Positions 1 to 8,785 of a stretch of 64,000 nt of DNA are shown piece by piece (the first letter of the stretch is position 1; every line of letters starts with the position of its first letter). The translations under genes and the position numbers were made by a program. The DNA lies in NCBI GenBank assembly GCA_009840355.1, contig VXNZ01000005.1, positions 51,456-115,455 on the forward strand, read 5' to 3'. Source of the stretch: Chloroflexota bacterium (GTDB lineage: Bacteria > Chloroflexota > Dehalococcoidia > Lucifugimonadales > JADFKI01). The notes under the pieces were generated by a model, which made no database searches, was not told where the DNA came from, and saw nothing but the letters and a program-made list of their open reading frames with translations.

Positions 1-1102
1 TCACCAGATCTTCGATGACGCGGAACTCCCTGCCCTCTTCGACGCTTTCCATCTCGATCTTGCCCGTCGTGGAGGCGACCAGCGCCGGAAGGTCGCTTAC
101 GCGCGGGGATGCGGGTTCGTTGTGGCGCAGGCTGCGCTTGAACGCAGAGCTAAGCATCGTCTCGTAGTTGGCGATGGACACGCGTAGGCTGACGCCCGAA
201 CGCTGGTTGATGTCCGGGCTGCGGCGAGCCAATGCGGTGAACTCGGCTATAATCTCGCGCATATATCGCGGCACGCTGACTCGGCTGCCGGTGTCGTCAA
301 AGTGCGCGTATTCCTGCTCTACAATGCCGATTTCGTCGTCCAAGGAACGAGGGTAGTGCGTGCGTATCTGCGCGCCGTAGCGGTCCTTAAGCGGAGTGAT
401 GATGCGTCCGCGGTTCGTGTAGTCTTCCGGGTTCGCGGTCGATACCAAGAACACATCGAGCGGCAGCATAATGCGGTAGCCCTTAATCTGAATGTCACGC
501 TCCTGCATCAGGTTGAACAGGCTCACCTGAATTCGCTCCGACAGGTCGGGCAGTTCGTTGATGCAGAATATGCCTCTGTTCGTGCGCGGTATCAGCCCGT
601 AGTGTATCGTCAGTTCGTCGGAAAGGTAGCGCCCTTCCGCGACCTTTATCGGATCGACTTCGCCGATAAGATCGGCAACGGTGATGTCCGGCGTTGCAAG
701 TTTTTCGCTGTAACGCTCGTCGCGGTGCAGCCACGAAATCTTTGTGGCATCGCCGTCGCGGGCGATCCTTGCCTTGCACTGGTAGCATATCGGATCGAAC
801 GGTTCACAGTTCAGTTCACATTCGGCAATGACGGGGATTTCCTCGTCCAGCAGCGACACCATGTGCCGTATGAGCCGCGACTTCGCTTGTCCACGCTCGC
901 CCAGCAATATGATGTCCTGCCCGGCGAGTATGGCGTTCTCCAGCTGCGGTATCACCGAGTCGCTGAAGCCGATTATGCCCGGAAACAGGTCCTCGCCCGC
1001 CTGAATCTTGCTGATGAGGTTGTTGCGGATTTCTTCGCGTACAGTCAGGGGCTTGTAACCGCTCGCTCGCAGTTCCCCGACGGTGCTCGCCTTATCAGGC
1101 AT
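1..1102 (-). CDS. Mg-chelatase-like AAA+ ATPase, 3' end cut by window edge
   Basis: Reading the minus strand from 1102 gives 367 codons that stay open to the window edge, so the C-terminus is missing. The protein belongs to the magnesium-chelatase subunit I-like (MoxR-related) AAA+ ATPases. A Walker A loop GERGQAKSR lies at residues 68-76. The Walker B region reads GIFCINELPDL, with N in place of the usual D, as I recall for this subfamily. An ANPEDYTNRGR sensor region follows. A four-cysteine cluster (C95, C99, C106, C109) between Walker A and B may bind zinc. Two ATGs are possible (1108 and 1102). GGGAGG lies directly against the first and 6 nt before the second, so 1102 is preferred. Such ATPases usually act with a VWA-domain partner; that gene would lie left of the window. 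The substrate is unknown, and Mg insertion into porphyrin is not implied. Confidence 0.85.
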   Translation of the reverse strand, partial: MPDKASTVGELRASGYKPLTVREEIRNNLISKIQAGEDLFPGIIGFSDSVIPQLENAILAGQDIILLGERGQAKSRLIRHMVSLLDEEIPVIAECELNCEPFDPICYQCKARIARDGDATKISWLHRDERYSEKLATPDITVADLIGEVDPIKVAEGRYLSDELTIHYGLIPRTNRGIFCINELPDLSERIQVSLFNLMQERDIQIKGYRIMLPLDVFLVSTANPEDYTNRGRIITPLKDRYGAQIRTHYPRSLDDEIGIVEQEYAHFDDTGSRVSVPRYMREIIAEFTALARRSPDINQRSGVSLRVSIANYETMLSSAFKRSLRHNEPASPRVSDLPALVASTTGKIEMESVEEGREFRVIEDLV

Positions 1103-1248
1103 TTTCATCCTCCCGTCCCATTGTGTACAAATTGGCGTGTACGATTTGACTTGTTCAATTTTGCAGAACAATCATATCAGACATTCGCGACGGCTGACGA
1201 GATACCCACGCTTTATCCTGCTTATCTTGTTCATCCATGTAATTGCAA

Positions 1249-1261
1249 TTGCTGATATACT
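1249..1261 (+). promoter_or_regulatory. Possible -10 region (TATACT) in shared 13-mer
   Basis: TTGCTGATATACT stands 10-13 nt before the ATG codons at 1272/1275. The identical 13-mer recurs at 5175-5187 upstream of cofE. TATACT (1256-1261) is a good -10 hexamer, but no -35 sits at normal spacing. If used, the transcript would be almost leaderless. Confidence 0.3.
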
Positions 1262-1274
1262 GCCAATCACTATG

Positions 1275-2084
1275 ATGAACTACATCTGCAAGACCTGCGG
1301 CGTGGAGTTCTCGGCGAGCGAGTCGCCGCCGCCAAACTGCCCGATTTGCGACGACCCACGCCAGTATGTGGGCTGGGACGGGCAGCAATGGACCACGATG
1401 GCGGAACTCAAGGCGCAAGGCTATGTCAATGAAACCCGCGAGATAGAACCGGGCTTGATCGGCATTGGTATGACGCCGTCGTTTTCCATCGGGCAGCGCG
1501 CCCTGCTGCTGCAAACGCCCGGCGGCAATGTGCTGTACGACTGCATCAGCCTGCTGGACGACAGCGCCATTGCAGCGGTCAACGCGCTGGGCGGCATACA
1601 GGTTATCTGCTTCTCGCACCCGCATTTCTACGACAGCATGGTGAGCTGGAGTCTCGCGTTCGACGACGCTGCAATTATCATCCCGGAGGCGGACCGCGAG
1701 CATGTGATGCGCCCGCACGCCAACATCCGGTATTGGGATGGCGAGCCGTTGGAAATTATGCCCGGCGCGACACTGATTCAGTGCGGCGGACACTTCGACG
1801 GCAGCGCAGTGCTCCATTGGGCTGGCGGCGCGGACGGAAAAGGAGCGCTCTTCGTCGGAGACAGCATCACCGTCGTGCCTGATAGGCGATTCGTCAGCTT
1901 TATGACTAGCTATCCGAACCTTATTCCCCTGTCCGCGCCTGAAATCGGACGAATCGTCGCGGCAGTCGATCCGTATGAGTTTGACCGCATATACGGCGGC
2001 TGGTGGGGGCGCAATGTTATGCAGAACGCCAAAGACGCCGTGCGCCGGTCCGCAGAACGGTATATCGCACACATTCAGGGCTAA
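1275..2084 (+). CDS. MBL-fold hydrolase with N-terminal zinc ribbon
   Basis: This 269-residue protein starts with a small zinc ribbon (C5, C8, C22, C25 in two CxxC pairs) of rubredoxin/zinc-ribbon type, followed by a metallo-beta-lactamase-like domain. The metal motif reads SHPHFYDS rather than the canonical HxHxDH. Later candidate ligands are the H in GGHFDG and the D in FVGDS, so metal binding is plausible but not standard. The open frame extends upstream to 1083, but that part overlaps the divergent AAA ATPase start and looks non-coding. ATGs at 1272 and 1275 are both possible and neither has a clear Shine-Dalgarno. It is transcribed away from the AAA ATPase. The substrate cannot be read from the sequence; a soluble hydrolase of this superfamily is the safe call. 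Confidence 0.8.
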   Translation: MNYICKTCGVEFSASESPPPNCPICDDPRQYVGWDGQQWTTMAELKAQGYVNETREIEPGLIGIGMTPSFSIGQRALLLQTPGGNVLYDCISLLDDSAIAAVNALGGIQVICFSHPHFYDSMVSWSLAFDDAAIIIPEADREHVMRPHANIRYWDGEPLEIMPGATLIQCGGHFDGSAVLHWAGGADGKGALFVGDSITVVPDRRFVSFMTSYPNLIPLSAPEIGRIVAAVDPYEFDRIYGGWWGRNVMQNAKDAVRRSAERYIAHIQG

Positions 2085-2193
2085 CCATAGCCCATCTCTA
2101 CTCACAATCCGTCCCTGAGTCCACGCCTTTATGCGTCCCGAGTTATCGGCGCATTTGGTTCTTCCTCGGTAGCATTAAACCGCAAACGCGCCG

Positions 2194-2222
2194 TTACACG
2201 ACGGTTTCCGTTGTTCTATAAT
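2194..2222 (+). promoter_or_regulatory. Sigma70-type promoter for the histidine kinase
   Basis: TTACAC (2194-2199), a 17-nt spacer and TATAAT (2217-2222) lie 41 nt upstream of the kinase ATG. The -10 is a perfect consensus and the -35 matches 4 of 6. Confidence 0.6.
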
Positions 2223-2263
2223 GGTTTGCGAAATTCTGAGCAAGCCGAGTAGGAGCCGCGCAA

Positions 2264-3544
2264 ATGAACCGACATGCTGGCCGGTTGGACGAGCAACACG
2301 ACGCCAACGACCCATTAGGAATGTCGAAGTTCAGCATCCGCCGCTCCTCGGTGCAACAACTCTTGTGCATGCTGTTCATGCACATATTCCTCATCATTGC
2401 AGGCGTGGCATCGCTGGCTCAGGGTAACTGGCTGATATTCGCGCTGTCCGGCGGAGCTTACATCGCATTAGTCCTGCATACGATAATAACCGCGGTCAAC
2501 ATACCGCGAATAGTCGAAGTCGAGGTGTGGATACGACGGCTGGGCGCCGGCGATTTCGATCATAGTGTAGAGCCTTGGGGAAACGACGAAGTTTCCAAAG
2601 TGGCTATCGCGCTGGAAGCGCTACGGCAGAACTCAATTCGTGCCTTGCAGATTGACACCGTAACGCAACTGTCAGAGGAACTGCGCGACAGGAATGCCGA
2701 GTTGGAACAAGCAATGGCAGATCTGCAAGACAGTCAGGACAGAATCATTAGCCAGCAAAAGTTAGCGGAACTGGGCGAGCTGACATCGGGCGTGGCGCAC
2801 GAGATGCGCAACCCGCTGCAATTCATCCGTAATTTCACAGAATCCTCGCAGGAACTTGCAGAAGAGCTGCAAGAGCTGCTGAGCGAATCCGGCGATTTCG
2901 ACCGCGAAGAAGCAGCCGAGATAGTCAACGACCTCGTCGGCAATATGGAGCGCATAGAGCATCACGCCAGCCGCCTGAACCACATTGCGTCCGCTATGAT
3001 GATCCTGGATCGCGGCACCGGCGGCGGCTTCCGCTCGGTTAACCTGAACCGCCTAGTCATCGAGCAGACCGACCTGGGGCACAAGGCGATTCAGGCGTAT
3101 GAACCCGGCTTTGAGGCTACGGTTGATATGGATCTAAGCCCGACACTTGATGAAATAGAGGTCGTACCGGAAGATATTGCGCGGGCAATCATCAACTTGG
3201 TGATGAACGCTTGCGAATCAATGGCAGAGCGTCGCCGACTGGCACAAGGCAAGTACAGCCCACAACTCACAGTAAGCACAAACAGCACGGACGACGGAGT
3301 AATTATGCTAGTCCGGGACAACGGCACGGGCTTAAGCCAAGAAGTCAAAGAGCGCATGTTCAACCCGTTCTACACCACGCGAAAGACACCGCGAAACACC
3401 GGCTTGGGACTCAGCCTTGTCTGGGACATCGTGCGCGAGCACGGCGGCAGCGTCGCCGCAGCATCCGTGCGGGGCGAATACACCGAACTGAAGGTAGTGC
3501 TGCCGACAAGCCCTGCCGCAGAAAGCATGTGTACGGCAGAGTGA
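2264..3544 (+). CDS. Orphan membrane sensor histidine kinase
   Basis: This is a 426-residue two-component sensor kinase. Two hydrophobic helices (about 32-52 and 56-80) are separated by only a few residues, so there is almost no external sensor domain. A HAMP-like segment follows (about 83-125), then a predicted coiled coil (about 130-165). The H-box SGVAHEMRNPLQ places the phospho-acceptor at H179. The N box (LVMNACES), G1 (DNGTGL) and G2 (TGLGLSL) motifs of the HATPase domain are all present, so it should be active. TAGGAG lies about 8 nt before the ATG. No response regulator is adjacent. The very short external loop suggests that it senses membrane or cytoplasmic signals; that is inference. 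Confidence 0.9.
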   Translation: MNRHAGRLDEQHDANDPLGMSKFSIRRSSVQQLLCMLFMHIFLIIAGVASLAQGNWLIFALSGGAYIALVLHTIITAVNIPRIVEVEVWIRRLGAGDFDHSVEPWGNDEVSKVAIALEALRQNSIRALQIDTVTQLSEELRDRNAELEQAMADLQDSQDRIISQQKLAELGELTSGVAHEMRNPLQFIRNFTESSQELAEELQELLSESGDFDREEAAEIVNDLVGNMERIEHHASRLNHIASAMMILDRGTGGGFRSVNLNRLVIEQTDLGHKAIQAYEPGFEATVDMDLSPTLDEIEVVPEDIARAIINLVMNACESMAERRRLAQGKYSPQLTVSTNSTDDGVIMLVRDNGTGLSQEVKERMFNPFYTTRKTPRNTGLGLSLVWDIVREHGGSVAAASVRGEYTELKVVLPTSPAAESMCTAE

Positions 3545-3586
3545 ATTGATCGCATGCGGCTAGCGGGCGATCCGCTACGGTCTAAT

Positions 3587-3973
3587 TCAGTCTTGCCGCT
3601 GCCTGTATATCTGTATGCCTGCGTATGACAAGATACTACCCTTGATTGCCACTTCGGGCTTCTTGATGCTAATGCTGACGGCGCTCGCGGCGGTCTCGGC
3701 GAATATGCGCGTTGCGATCTGCTCGGCGACGCTTTCTATCAAGTCTTTGCTTTCGCCTTCGAGCGCCTCCTTGGCGATGTCGTACACTGGGACGTAATCC
3801 ACCGCGTCTTCAAGGTTGTCCGATGCTCCGGCTGCGCGCGTGTCGCACTCCATCGTTATGTCCACTATGAAGCGCTGTCCCCTCGCCTTCTCCGCCGCGC
3901 CGACCCCGTGGTAGCCATAGAAGACAAGCCCGTGCAGAAATACTTTGTCCGTGTCATCTCTAGTCGCTCCCAT
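3587..3973 (-). CDS. folB: Dihydroneopterin aldolase
   Basis: FolB converts 7,8-dihydroneopterin to 6-hydroxymethyl-7,8-dihydropterin and glycolaldehyde in folate synthesis. The 128-residue length fits the family. Visible signatures are the N-terminal HGLVFYGYHGV segment with the following E, and the SISIKKPEVAIKG strand that carries the catalytic lysine region. A GTG at 3982 would sit only 2 nt after AGGA, whereas the ATG at 3973 has proper spacing, so 3973 is chosen. No other folate gene is near. It is convergent with the histidine kinase, 42 nt apart. Confidence 0.9.
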   Translation of the reverse strand: MGATRDDTDKVFLHGLVFYGYHGVGAAEKARGQRFIVDITMECDTRAAGASDNLEDAVDYVPVYDIAKEALEGESKDLIESVAEQIATRIFAETAASAVSISIKKPEVAIKGSILSYAGIQIYRQRQD

Positions 3974-4007
3974 ATTATTCACATCCTGCTTGTGATTGCT
4001 TAGATTG

Positions 4008-4172
4008 GAGACGATTTCACAAGTGCCCTAATGTTGTCATTTCGCATTACTCTTATGTCATTCCGAACGCAGTGAGGAATCTGAGATCGTTGCATGCAAA
4101 CCCGTTGCAGACTTTAGATTTCTCGCTTCGCTCGAAATGACAGGTACGAATTGCATTTGTGAAATGGTCCTC
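4008..4172. repeat. MITE-like inverted-repeat element, copy 1
   Basis: The left end reads GAGACGATTTCACAAG and the right end ATTTGTGAAATGGTCCTC. The core contains TCATTCCGAACGCAGTGAGG and its imperfect inverted partner CTCGCTTCGCTCGAAATGAC. It lies between the folB promoter side and the 3' end of the CitE-like gene. Confidence 0.75.
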
Positions 4173-4220
4173 TGAATAGAGTCTAATGCGGCTACGCAAG
4201 TCGCTTTGACAGCAAAGGGC

Positions 4221-5096
4221 TCACTCGGACGAAGATAGCGATTCCGCCAGTTCTAGCAGTGCCTCTGCTCGCTTTACGACCGGCACATCAACTACCCTAC
4301 CGTCTAGCGAAGTCGAGCCGCGTCCTCTGCCCTCTGCCTCGCGGTACGCCTCTACGACGCGGCGCGCCTGCTCGATCTCGGCTGCGGACGGCGAGAATGT
4401 CTGGTTGATAATGTCGATCTGCGCCGGGTGGATGGCGAACTTGCCCTTGAAGCCGTATTGCTTTGCTGTCTGAGCGTTATCGCGCAAGCCGTCAGGATCC
4501 CGGAAGCCGAAGTACGGCGTGTCGAGCGCGAGCACATCGGCAGCGCGCGCCGCCACCGCGATGCTGTTTCGCGCAAAATATGTCTCGGTTTCAGATTCGG
4601 TGCGCTCGATGCCCATGTCGTTCGTAAAGTCCTCCGCGCCGAACGCCACGCCAATGATGCGCGGTGACGCCGTGCATATCGCGTACAAGTTTACTATCGC
4701 CTGCGCGGTCTCAATCCATGGCACAAGGCTTATGCTGCCGACTTCCAAGCCGGCGTCGCGTTCCAGTGCCTCCAGTTTGTCGCTGATGGTGGCGATGTCT
4801 TCGGGGGTGCATATCTTGCCGACGGACACGCCGGAGATATGCTCGCCTACCACAGCCGCCAGATCGTCGTCCAGCAGCCCGGTTTCCAGCGAGTTTACGC
4901 GGGGAATCACGCGCGCGCCGGCCGCCGCCAGCTGCGCGAGATACGACGCCGTAACCACCCGCGCGTTAGCCTTCTCGTCATCCGGCACAGAGTCTTCCAT
5001 GTCCGGTATGAACGCGTCCGGCTTCAGCCCCGATGCGCGTTCCAGCATGCGTGGCTGGTTGCCCGGCACGAATAACAGGCTTCTCAAAATAGTCAT
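4221..5096 (-). CDS. HpcH/HpaI aldolase family, CitE-like CoA lyase
   Basis: The 291-residue protein belongs to the citrate lyase beta-subunit-like TIM-barrel family (CitE/Mcl/LigE-like C-C lyases). The N-terminus RSLLFVPGNQPRM is characteristic, as are the acidic FIPDMEDSVPDDEK segment, the central VPWIETAQA strand with its metal-binding glutamate, and the AFGAEDFTNDMG segment with the second acidic ligand. Members cleave or form acyl-CoA compounds such as malyl-CoA, citramalyl-CoA or citryl-CoA using Mg2+. No citrate lyase alpha or gamma genes are next to it, so a stand-alone malyl/citramalyl-CoA lyase-type role is more likely than citrate lyase. GGGAGGA sits about 6 nt before the ATG. Confidence 0.85.
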   Translation of the reverse strand: MTILRSLLFVPGNQPRMLERASGLKPDAFIPDMEDSVPDDEKANARVVTASYLAQLAAAGARVIPRVNSLETGLLDDDLAAVVGEHISGVSVGKICTPEDIATISDKLEALERDAGLEVGSISLVPWIETAQAIVNLYAICTASPRIIGVAFGAEDFTNDMGIERTESETETYFARNSIAVAARAADVLALDTPYFGFRDPDGLRDNAQTAKQYGFKGKFAIHPAQIDIINQTFSPSAAEIEQARRVVEAYREAEGRGRGSTSLDGRVVDVPVVKRAEALLELAESLSSSE

Positions 5097-5174
5097 TCAA
5101 TTTCCTCCCACAGTCCCTGCCCCGACATGGGCCAAGGGATAGAAAGTACGGCAACGACATGCCCGTAATTGTTC

Positions 5175-5187
5175 TTGCTGATATACT
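5175..5187 (+). promoter_or_regulatory. Possible -10 region upstream of cofE
   Basis: The same TTGCTGATATACT 13-mer as at 1249-1261. TATACT (5182-5187) would start a transcript with a leader of about 60 nt before the cofE ATG at 5253. Confidence 0.3.
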
Positions 5188-5252
5188 TGAACGGCAACGC
5201 GCCGCATCAAGCCTGTCAAACCATGTTAGCCTGCCGCACGGAGAACGCAAGT

Positions 5253-6026
5253 ATGAACGAGGTCCCGCGCATCGAAGTCATTGGCATCACCGGCATTCCG
5301 GAGATTACCGGCGGCGAATCGTTAGGCAGTCTAATATCGAACGCAGCGCGCGCGCAAGAAACACCACTTCAGTCGGGCGATGTCCTTGTCGTGACGCAGA
5401 AAATTATCTCCAAGGCAGAACACCGACTCATAGACTTGAACACAATTGAGCCATCGCCGCTCGCGGTGAATTTCGCCGCCGAGACACACAAAGACGCCCG
5501 ACTCGTCGAGCTTGTACTGCGCGAGAGCCGCGCAGTTGTGCGGATGGAATCGGAGCGCGGCATCATCATCAGCGAGACGCGGCAGGGCTTCGTGTGCGCG
5601 AACGCCGGCATCGACGCGTCAAATGTGCCGGGCGTCGATGTTGTCTGCCTCCTGCCCGAAGACTCCGATCGCTCGGCGCGTGAAATACGTGATGAGATTG
5701 CGAGCGTAACGGGCGGCGTCGATGTAGCGGTGGTAGTATCGGACACATTCGGGCGCGCTTGGCGCGATGGGCATGCGAACATCGCCATCGGCGTCGCGGG
5801 CATGAACCCGGTCAAGGACTATCGCGGCACTTACGACGTGAACGGCATGGAACTTAAGGTAACAACCATCGCCGCCGCAGACGAACTCGCCGCAGCGGCA
5901 GAACTCGCGATGGCAAAGGCGATCCAAGTGCCGGTCGCCCTAATTCGCGGCTACGACTACGAACCGATGCAAGACGCCACCATCGCGCCGCTAATCCGCG
6001 AACGCTCGAAGGACATGTTTAGGTAG
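5253..6026 (+). CDS. cofE: Coenzyme F420-0:L-glutamate ligase
   Basis: CofE (the FbiB N-terminal domain) adds gamma-linked glutamate to F420-0 using GTP. The 257-residue length fits the single-domain CofE type. Recognisable segments are GDVLVVTQKIISKAE, the SETRQGFVCANAGID block, VVSDTFGRAWRDGH, and the AADELAAAAELAMAK helix. GGAGAA lies 7-8 nt before the ATG at 5253; the longer frame back to 5169 has no ribosome site. No other F420 biosynthesis gene is in the window. Its presence implies that the cell makes polyglutamylated F420 and so should have F420-dependent oxidoreductases. It is convergent with tenA, with 2 nt between the stop codons. Confidence 0.9.
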   Translation: MNEVPRIEVIGITGIPEITGGESLGSLISNAARAQETPLQSGDVLVVTQKIISKAEHRLIDLNTIEPSPLAVNFAAETHKDARLVELVLRESRAVVRMESERGIIISETRQGFVCANAGIDASNVPGVDVVCLLPEDSDRSAREIRDEIASVTGGVDVAVVVSDTFGRAWRDGHANIAIGVAGMNPVKDYRGTYDVNGMELKVTTIAAADELAAAAELAMAKAIQVPVALIRGYDYEPMQDATIAPLIRERSKDMFR

Positions 6027-6028
6027 CC

Positions 6029-6697
6029 CTACACGGGCCACTCCTCCATACGCCACGCCGCATCCCAGAACATGTACTCGTACTTGCTCCCAATCCGAAA
6101 TGCTTCGCGCATGCGCTCGACCTCTTCTTCGCCGCTGTCGGCTGCGATTCGGTCAATGAAATCGCGCATCCAGGCGGCTAGTTCCGCGAACTCCGGCGAG
6201 TTGTACATCTCAATCCAGTTGGCATATAGTGGCGCGTTTTTCGGCAAGCCGCGGTCATACAGCATCTGCCCTATCTCGCTGTAGCCCCACATGCAGGGCA
6301 GTATCGCACTCGAAATTTCGCCTACGCTGCTGCGATGCGCAATCTGCAAGAGGTGGCGCGTGTATGCGTGCGTGGTCGGCGATGCTTGTGTCGCCAGCAG
6401 TTCTTCCTCGCTGATGCCGAACTCTTTGCAAGAGCTCACATGCAGCGCCATCTCGGTGTTGAGCGTCTCGTCGAGCAGCTTGGCGAACCAGCCCATGTCG
6501 CCCACGTTGGGCGTCTTGGCGGCGGCGAGCGCAATCACGCGACAGAAGTCGATGAGGTAGATGTAATCCTGCCGCATGTAATACTGGAACTTCGCCAATT
6601 CCAGCGTGCCGTCGCCGATGCCGCTGACGAGCGGATGATTGTGCTCCGCGTCCCAAATATCGGCGCACTCCCGCCGAAGGTCATCCGAAAACCCCAT
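6029..6697 (-). CDS. tenA: TenA/thiaminase II family protein
   Basis: A 222-residue all-helical TenA-family protein. TenA hydrolyses thiamine breakdown products such as aminopyrimidines for salvage. Visible family marks are FQYYMRQDYIYLIDF near the N-terminus, the cysteine in ILPCMWGYSEIG that matches the thiaminase nucleophile, and the C-terminal YEYMFWDAAWRMEEW block. GAGGGAG stands just before the ATG. It is the downstream gene of a pair with a cyclophilin-like protein (42-nt gap), and lies about 22 kb from thiGES. No TPP riboswitch is visible upstream of the pair. Confidence 0.9.
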   Translation of the reverse strand: MGFSDDLRRECADIWDAEHNHPLVSGIGDGTLELAKFQYYMRQDYIYLIDFCRVIALAAAKTPNVGDMGWFAKLLDETLNTEMALHVSSCKEFGISEEELLATQASPTTHAYTRHLLQIAHRSSVGEISSAILPCMWGYSEIGQMLYDRGLPKNAPLYANWIEMYNSPEFAELAAWMRDFIDRIAADSGEEEVERMREAFRIGSKYEYMFWDAAWRMEEWPV

Positions 6698-6739
6698 AAC
6701 TCCCTCTCAAATCCTGTTTATCCCGTTAGCCATGGCGCA

Positions 6740-7141
6740 TCAGCCCTCTGCCCGCTCCACGGCAATGCGCGTTCCTGAGCGGACTTGTTTCAGCACGGTG
6801 GCGTCGCCTTGGATGCTGCCTAGCGGATTGACTGCGCTCGCCGCCCGTATTTCGTCGCCTCTGCTCGCCGGCGTGCGCCCGAAGAACAGGCACAGTGCCT
6901 GACCCGGCGGCCAGTACGCCACCGCGCCCATTTCGACGACATCGTTGGCGCCGTCCTCTTCACTCGCGTTCACTGCGATGCGGAAGTAAATCTCGTCGCC
7001 CCAGGTGTTTCCGGATGCCTCTAACGGCAGCGCGTCCCATACCAAGTCGGCGGTCGCACTGTCGTTCAGGCTTGCCGTTACGGACACCTCGCCCGCCGTA
7101 ATTTTGATTCTTCGGTCGCTCAATTGCGTCTGCCCCTTCAC
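6740..7141 (-). CDS. Cyclophilin-like fold protein
   Basis: The 133-residue protein resembles the TM1367/Cyclophil_like family, a bacterial beta-barrel with a cyclophilin fold whose function is not established. Typical segments are the N-terminal beta strand rich region ending in DLVWDALPLEA, WGDEIYFRI, the VEMGAVAYWPPGQALCLFFG strand pair (residues roughly 75-95), and the final GTRIAVER strand. The predicted start is GTG at 7141 and no strong Shine-Dalgarno is seen, so the start is uncertain. It is probably co-transcribed with tenA. The pairing hints at a joint role but does not prove one. Confidence 0.7.
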   Translation of the reverse strand: MKGQTQLSDRRIKITAGEVSVTASLNDSATADLVWDALPLEASGNTWGDEIYFRIAVNASEEDGANDVVEMGAVAYWPPGQALCLFFGRTPASRGDEIRAASAVNPLGSIQGDATVLKQVRSGTRIAVERAEG

Positions 7142-7235
7142 AATTCATTGCCGTCCGTCATATACTCACGGCGAATTATAGCCGAAAACGGCCGGACCTT
7201 GCGTCAAGCGGAATTTTGATACGGGCAGCACAGCA

Positions 7236-8738
7236 ATGACAACATCGGGATACATACTGGCGATAGACCAAGGCACGACAGGCACGACCGCCCTGCTGGT
7301 GGACGGCTCCGGGCGTGTCGTGTGGCAGGCATACCGCGAGATTACGCAGATTTACCCGCAGCCGGGCTGGGTCGAGCACGACCCGAATGACATCTTCGAA
7401 TCGGTGATTGAAACGGTGGACGAGCTGTTGGAAGCAACCGAGATTGGCGTGCGACAGATTAACTCCATCGGCATCACGAACCAGCGCGAGACGACAATAG
7501 TCTGGGAGCGCAGCACAGGCAAGCCGGTGTTCAACGCAATTGTCTGGCAATGCCGCAGGACTGCGCCGCTCTGCGATGCGCTGAAGGCGCGCGGATTGGA
7601 CGCCGATGTCGTGGAGAGAACCGGGCTGCCCATCGACGCGTACTTCCCCGCGACCAAGATTCGCTGGATACTCGACCACATCCCGGACGGACAGCGGCGC
7701 GCCGAGAATGGCGAGCTCGCATTCGGCACGGTCGATTCGTGGCTGATGTGGCAGCTGACGAACGGCACTCTGCACACCACCGATGTTACGAACGCATCGC
7801 GCTCAATGCTGTACAACATCGACACCCTCGAATGGGACGCGGATTTGCTAAGTGCGCTGGACATTCCCGACGCAATGCTGCCCGCAGTACAGCCATCGAG
7901 CGTTGTATTCGGCTACACGGGCGGCAACTTCTTCGGTGGTCATGCGATACCCATCGCGGGCGTTGCGGGCGACCAGCATGCCGCGCTGTTCGGGCAGGCG
8001 TGCTTTGATCCGGGCATGGCGAAGAATACCTATGGCACGGGGTCGTTCATCCTCATCAACAGCGGCGCGGAACGCGTGCACTCGCGGCAAGGCTTGCTGT
8101 CCATCATCGCCTGGGGCATCGGCGACAGCGTAACCTACGGTTTGGAGGGCAGCATTTTCTCCACCGGCGCGACCGTGCAATGGCTGCGCGACGGCTTGCA
8201 GTTCATCGAAGAGTCGTCAGATGTGGAAGCTCTCGCGGCGTCAGTCGAAGACAATGGCGGCGTATATCTCGTGCCGGCGTTCACCGGGCTGGGCGCGCCG
8301 CACTGGGACATGTACGCGCGCGGCACAATGCTGGGCATAACACGCGGCACTGAGCGCGGACACATCGCGCGCGCCGCCCTAGAATCGACCGCATACCAGA
8401 CGCGAGATGCGATGGACGCGATGAAACGTGACACAGGATTGGATATTCCGCTGCTGCGCGTGGACGGCGGCGCCACCGCGAATGAACTGATGATGCAGTT
8501 CCAAGCAGACATTCTCGGCATATCCATCGAGCGGCACGCCACCGCGGAGACAACCGCACTTGGCGCAGCGTATCTCGCCGGACTCGCCACCGGATTTTGG
8601 CAAGATACGACCGAAATTGCGCAGAATTGGGAGAGCGACAAGCGCTTCGAGCCGACGATGAGCGCCGAACGCCGTGATAGGCTGTACGCTAAGTGGCAGC
8701 GCGCGGTGGGAAGAGCAAAGGCTTGGGAGCGGGCGTAG
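7236..8738 (+). CDS. glpK: Glycerol kinase
   Basis: A 500-residue FGGY-family kinase that phosphorylates glycerol to sn-glycerol-3-phosphate with ATP. The N-terminal IDQGTTGT phosphate loop, TNQRETT, WQCRRTAPLCD, the NASRSMLYNI segment and the second-domain GDQHAALFGQACF and NTYGTGSF blocks are diagnostic for GlpK within FGGY. The length is normal. No glpF or glpD is adjacent. It appears monocistronic, followed by 329 nt that mainly hold a MITE-like element. The ribosome site before the ATG is weak. Confidence 0.95.
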   Translation: MTTSGYILAIDQGTTGTTALLVDGSGRVVWQAYREITQIYPQPGWVEHDPNDIFESVIETVDELLEATEIGVRQINSIGITNQRETTIVWERSTGKPVFNAIVWQCRRTAPLCDALKARGLDADVVERTGLPIDAYFPATKIRWILDHIPDGQRRAENGELAFGTVDSWLMWQLTNGTLHTTDVTNASRSMLYNIDTLEWDADLLSALDIPDAMLPAVQPSSVVFGYTGGNFFGGHAIPIAGVAGDQHAALFGQACFDPGMAKNTYGTGSFILINSGAERVHSRQGLLSIIAWGIGDSVTYGLEGSIFSTGATVQWLRDGLQFIEESSDVEALAASVEDNGGVYLVPAFTGLGAPHWDMYARGTMLGITRGTERGHIARAALESTAYQTRDAMDAMKRDTGLDIPLLRVDGGATANELMMQFQADILGISIERHATAETTALGAAYLAGLATGFWQDTTEIAQNWESDKRFEPTMSAERRDRLYAKWQRAVGRAKAWERA

Positions 8739-8785
8739 TCCGCAGTCATTTAGCCACTCAGTCAGTAGAGAGTTACCATATCATC

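Noticed and set aside
302..1255. Long plus-strand frame over the first kilobase
   Set aside because: It is antisense to the AAA ATPase, which has clear Walker motifs; the plus-strand product resembles nothing.
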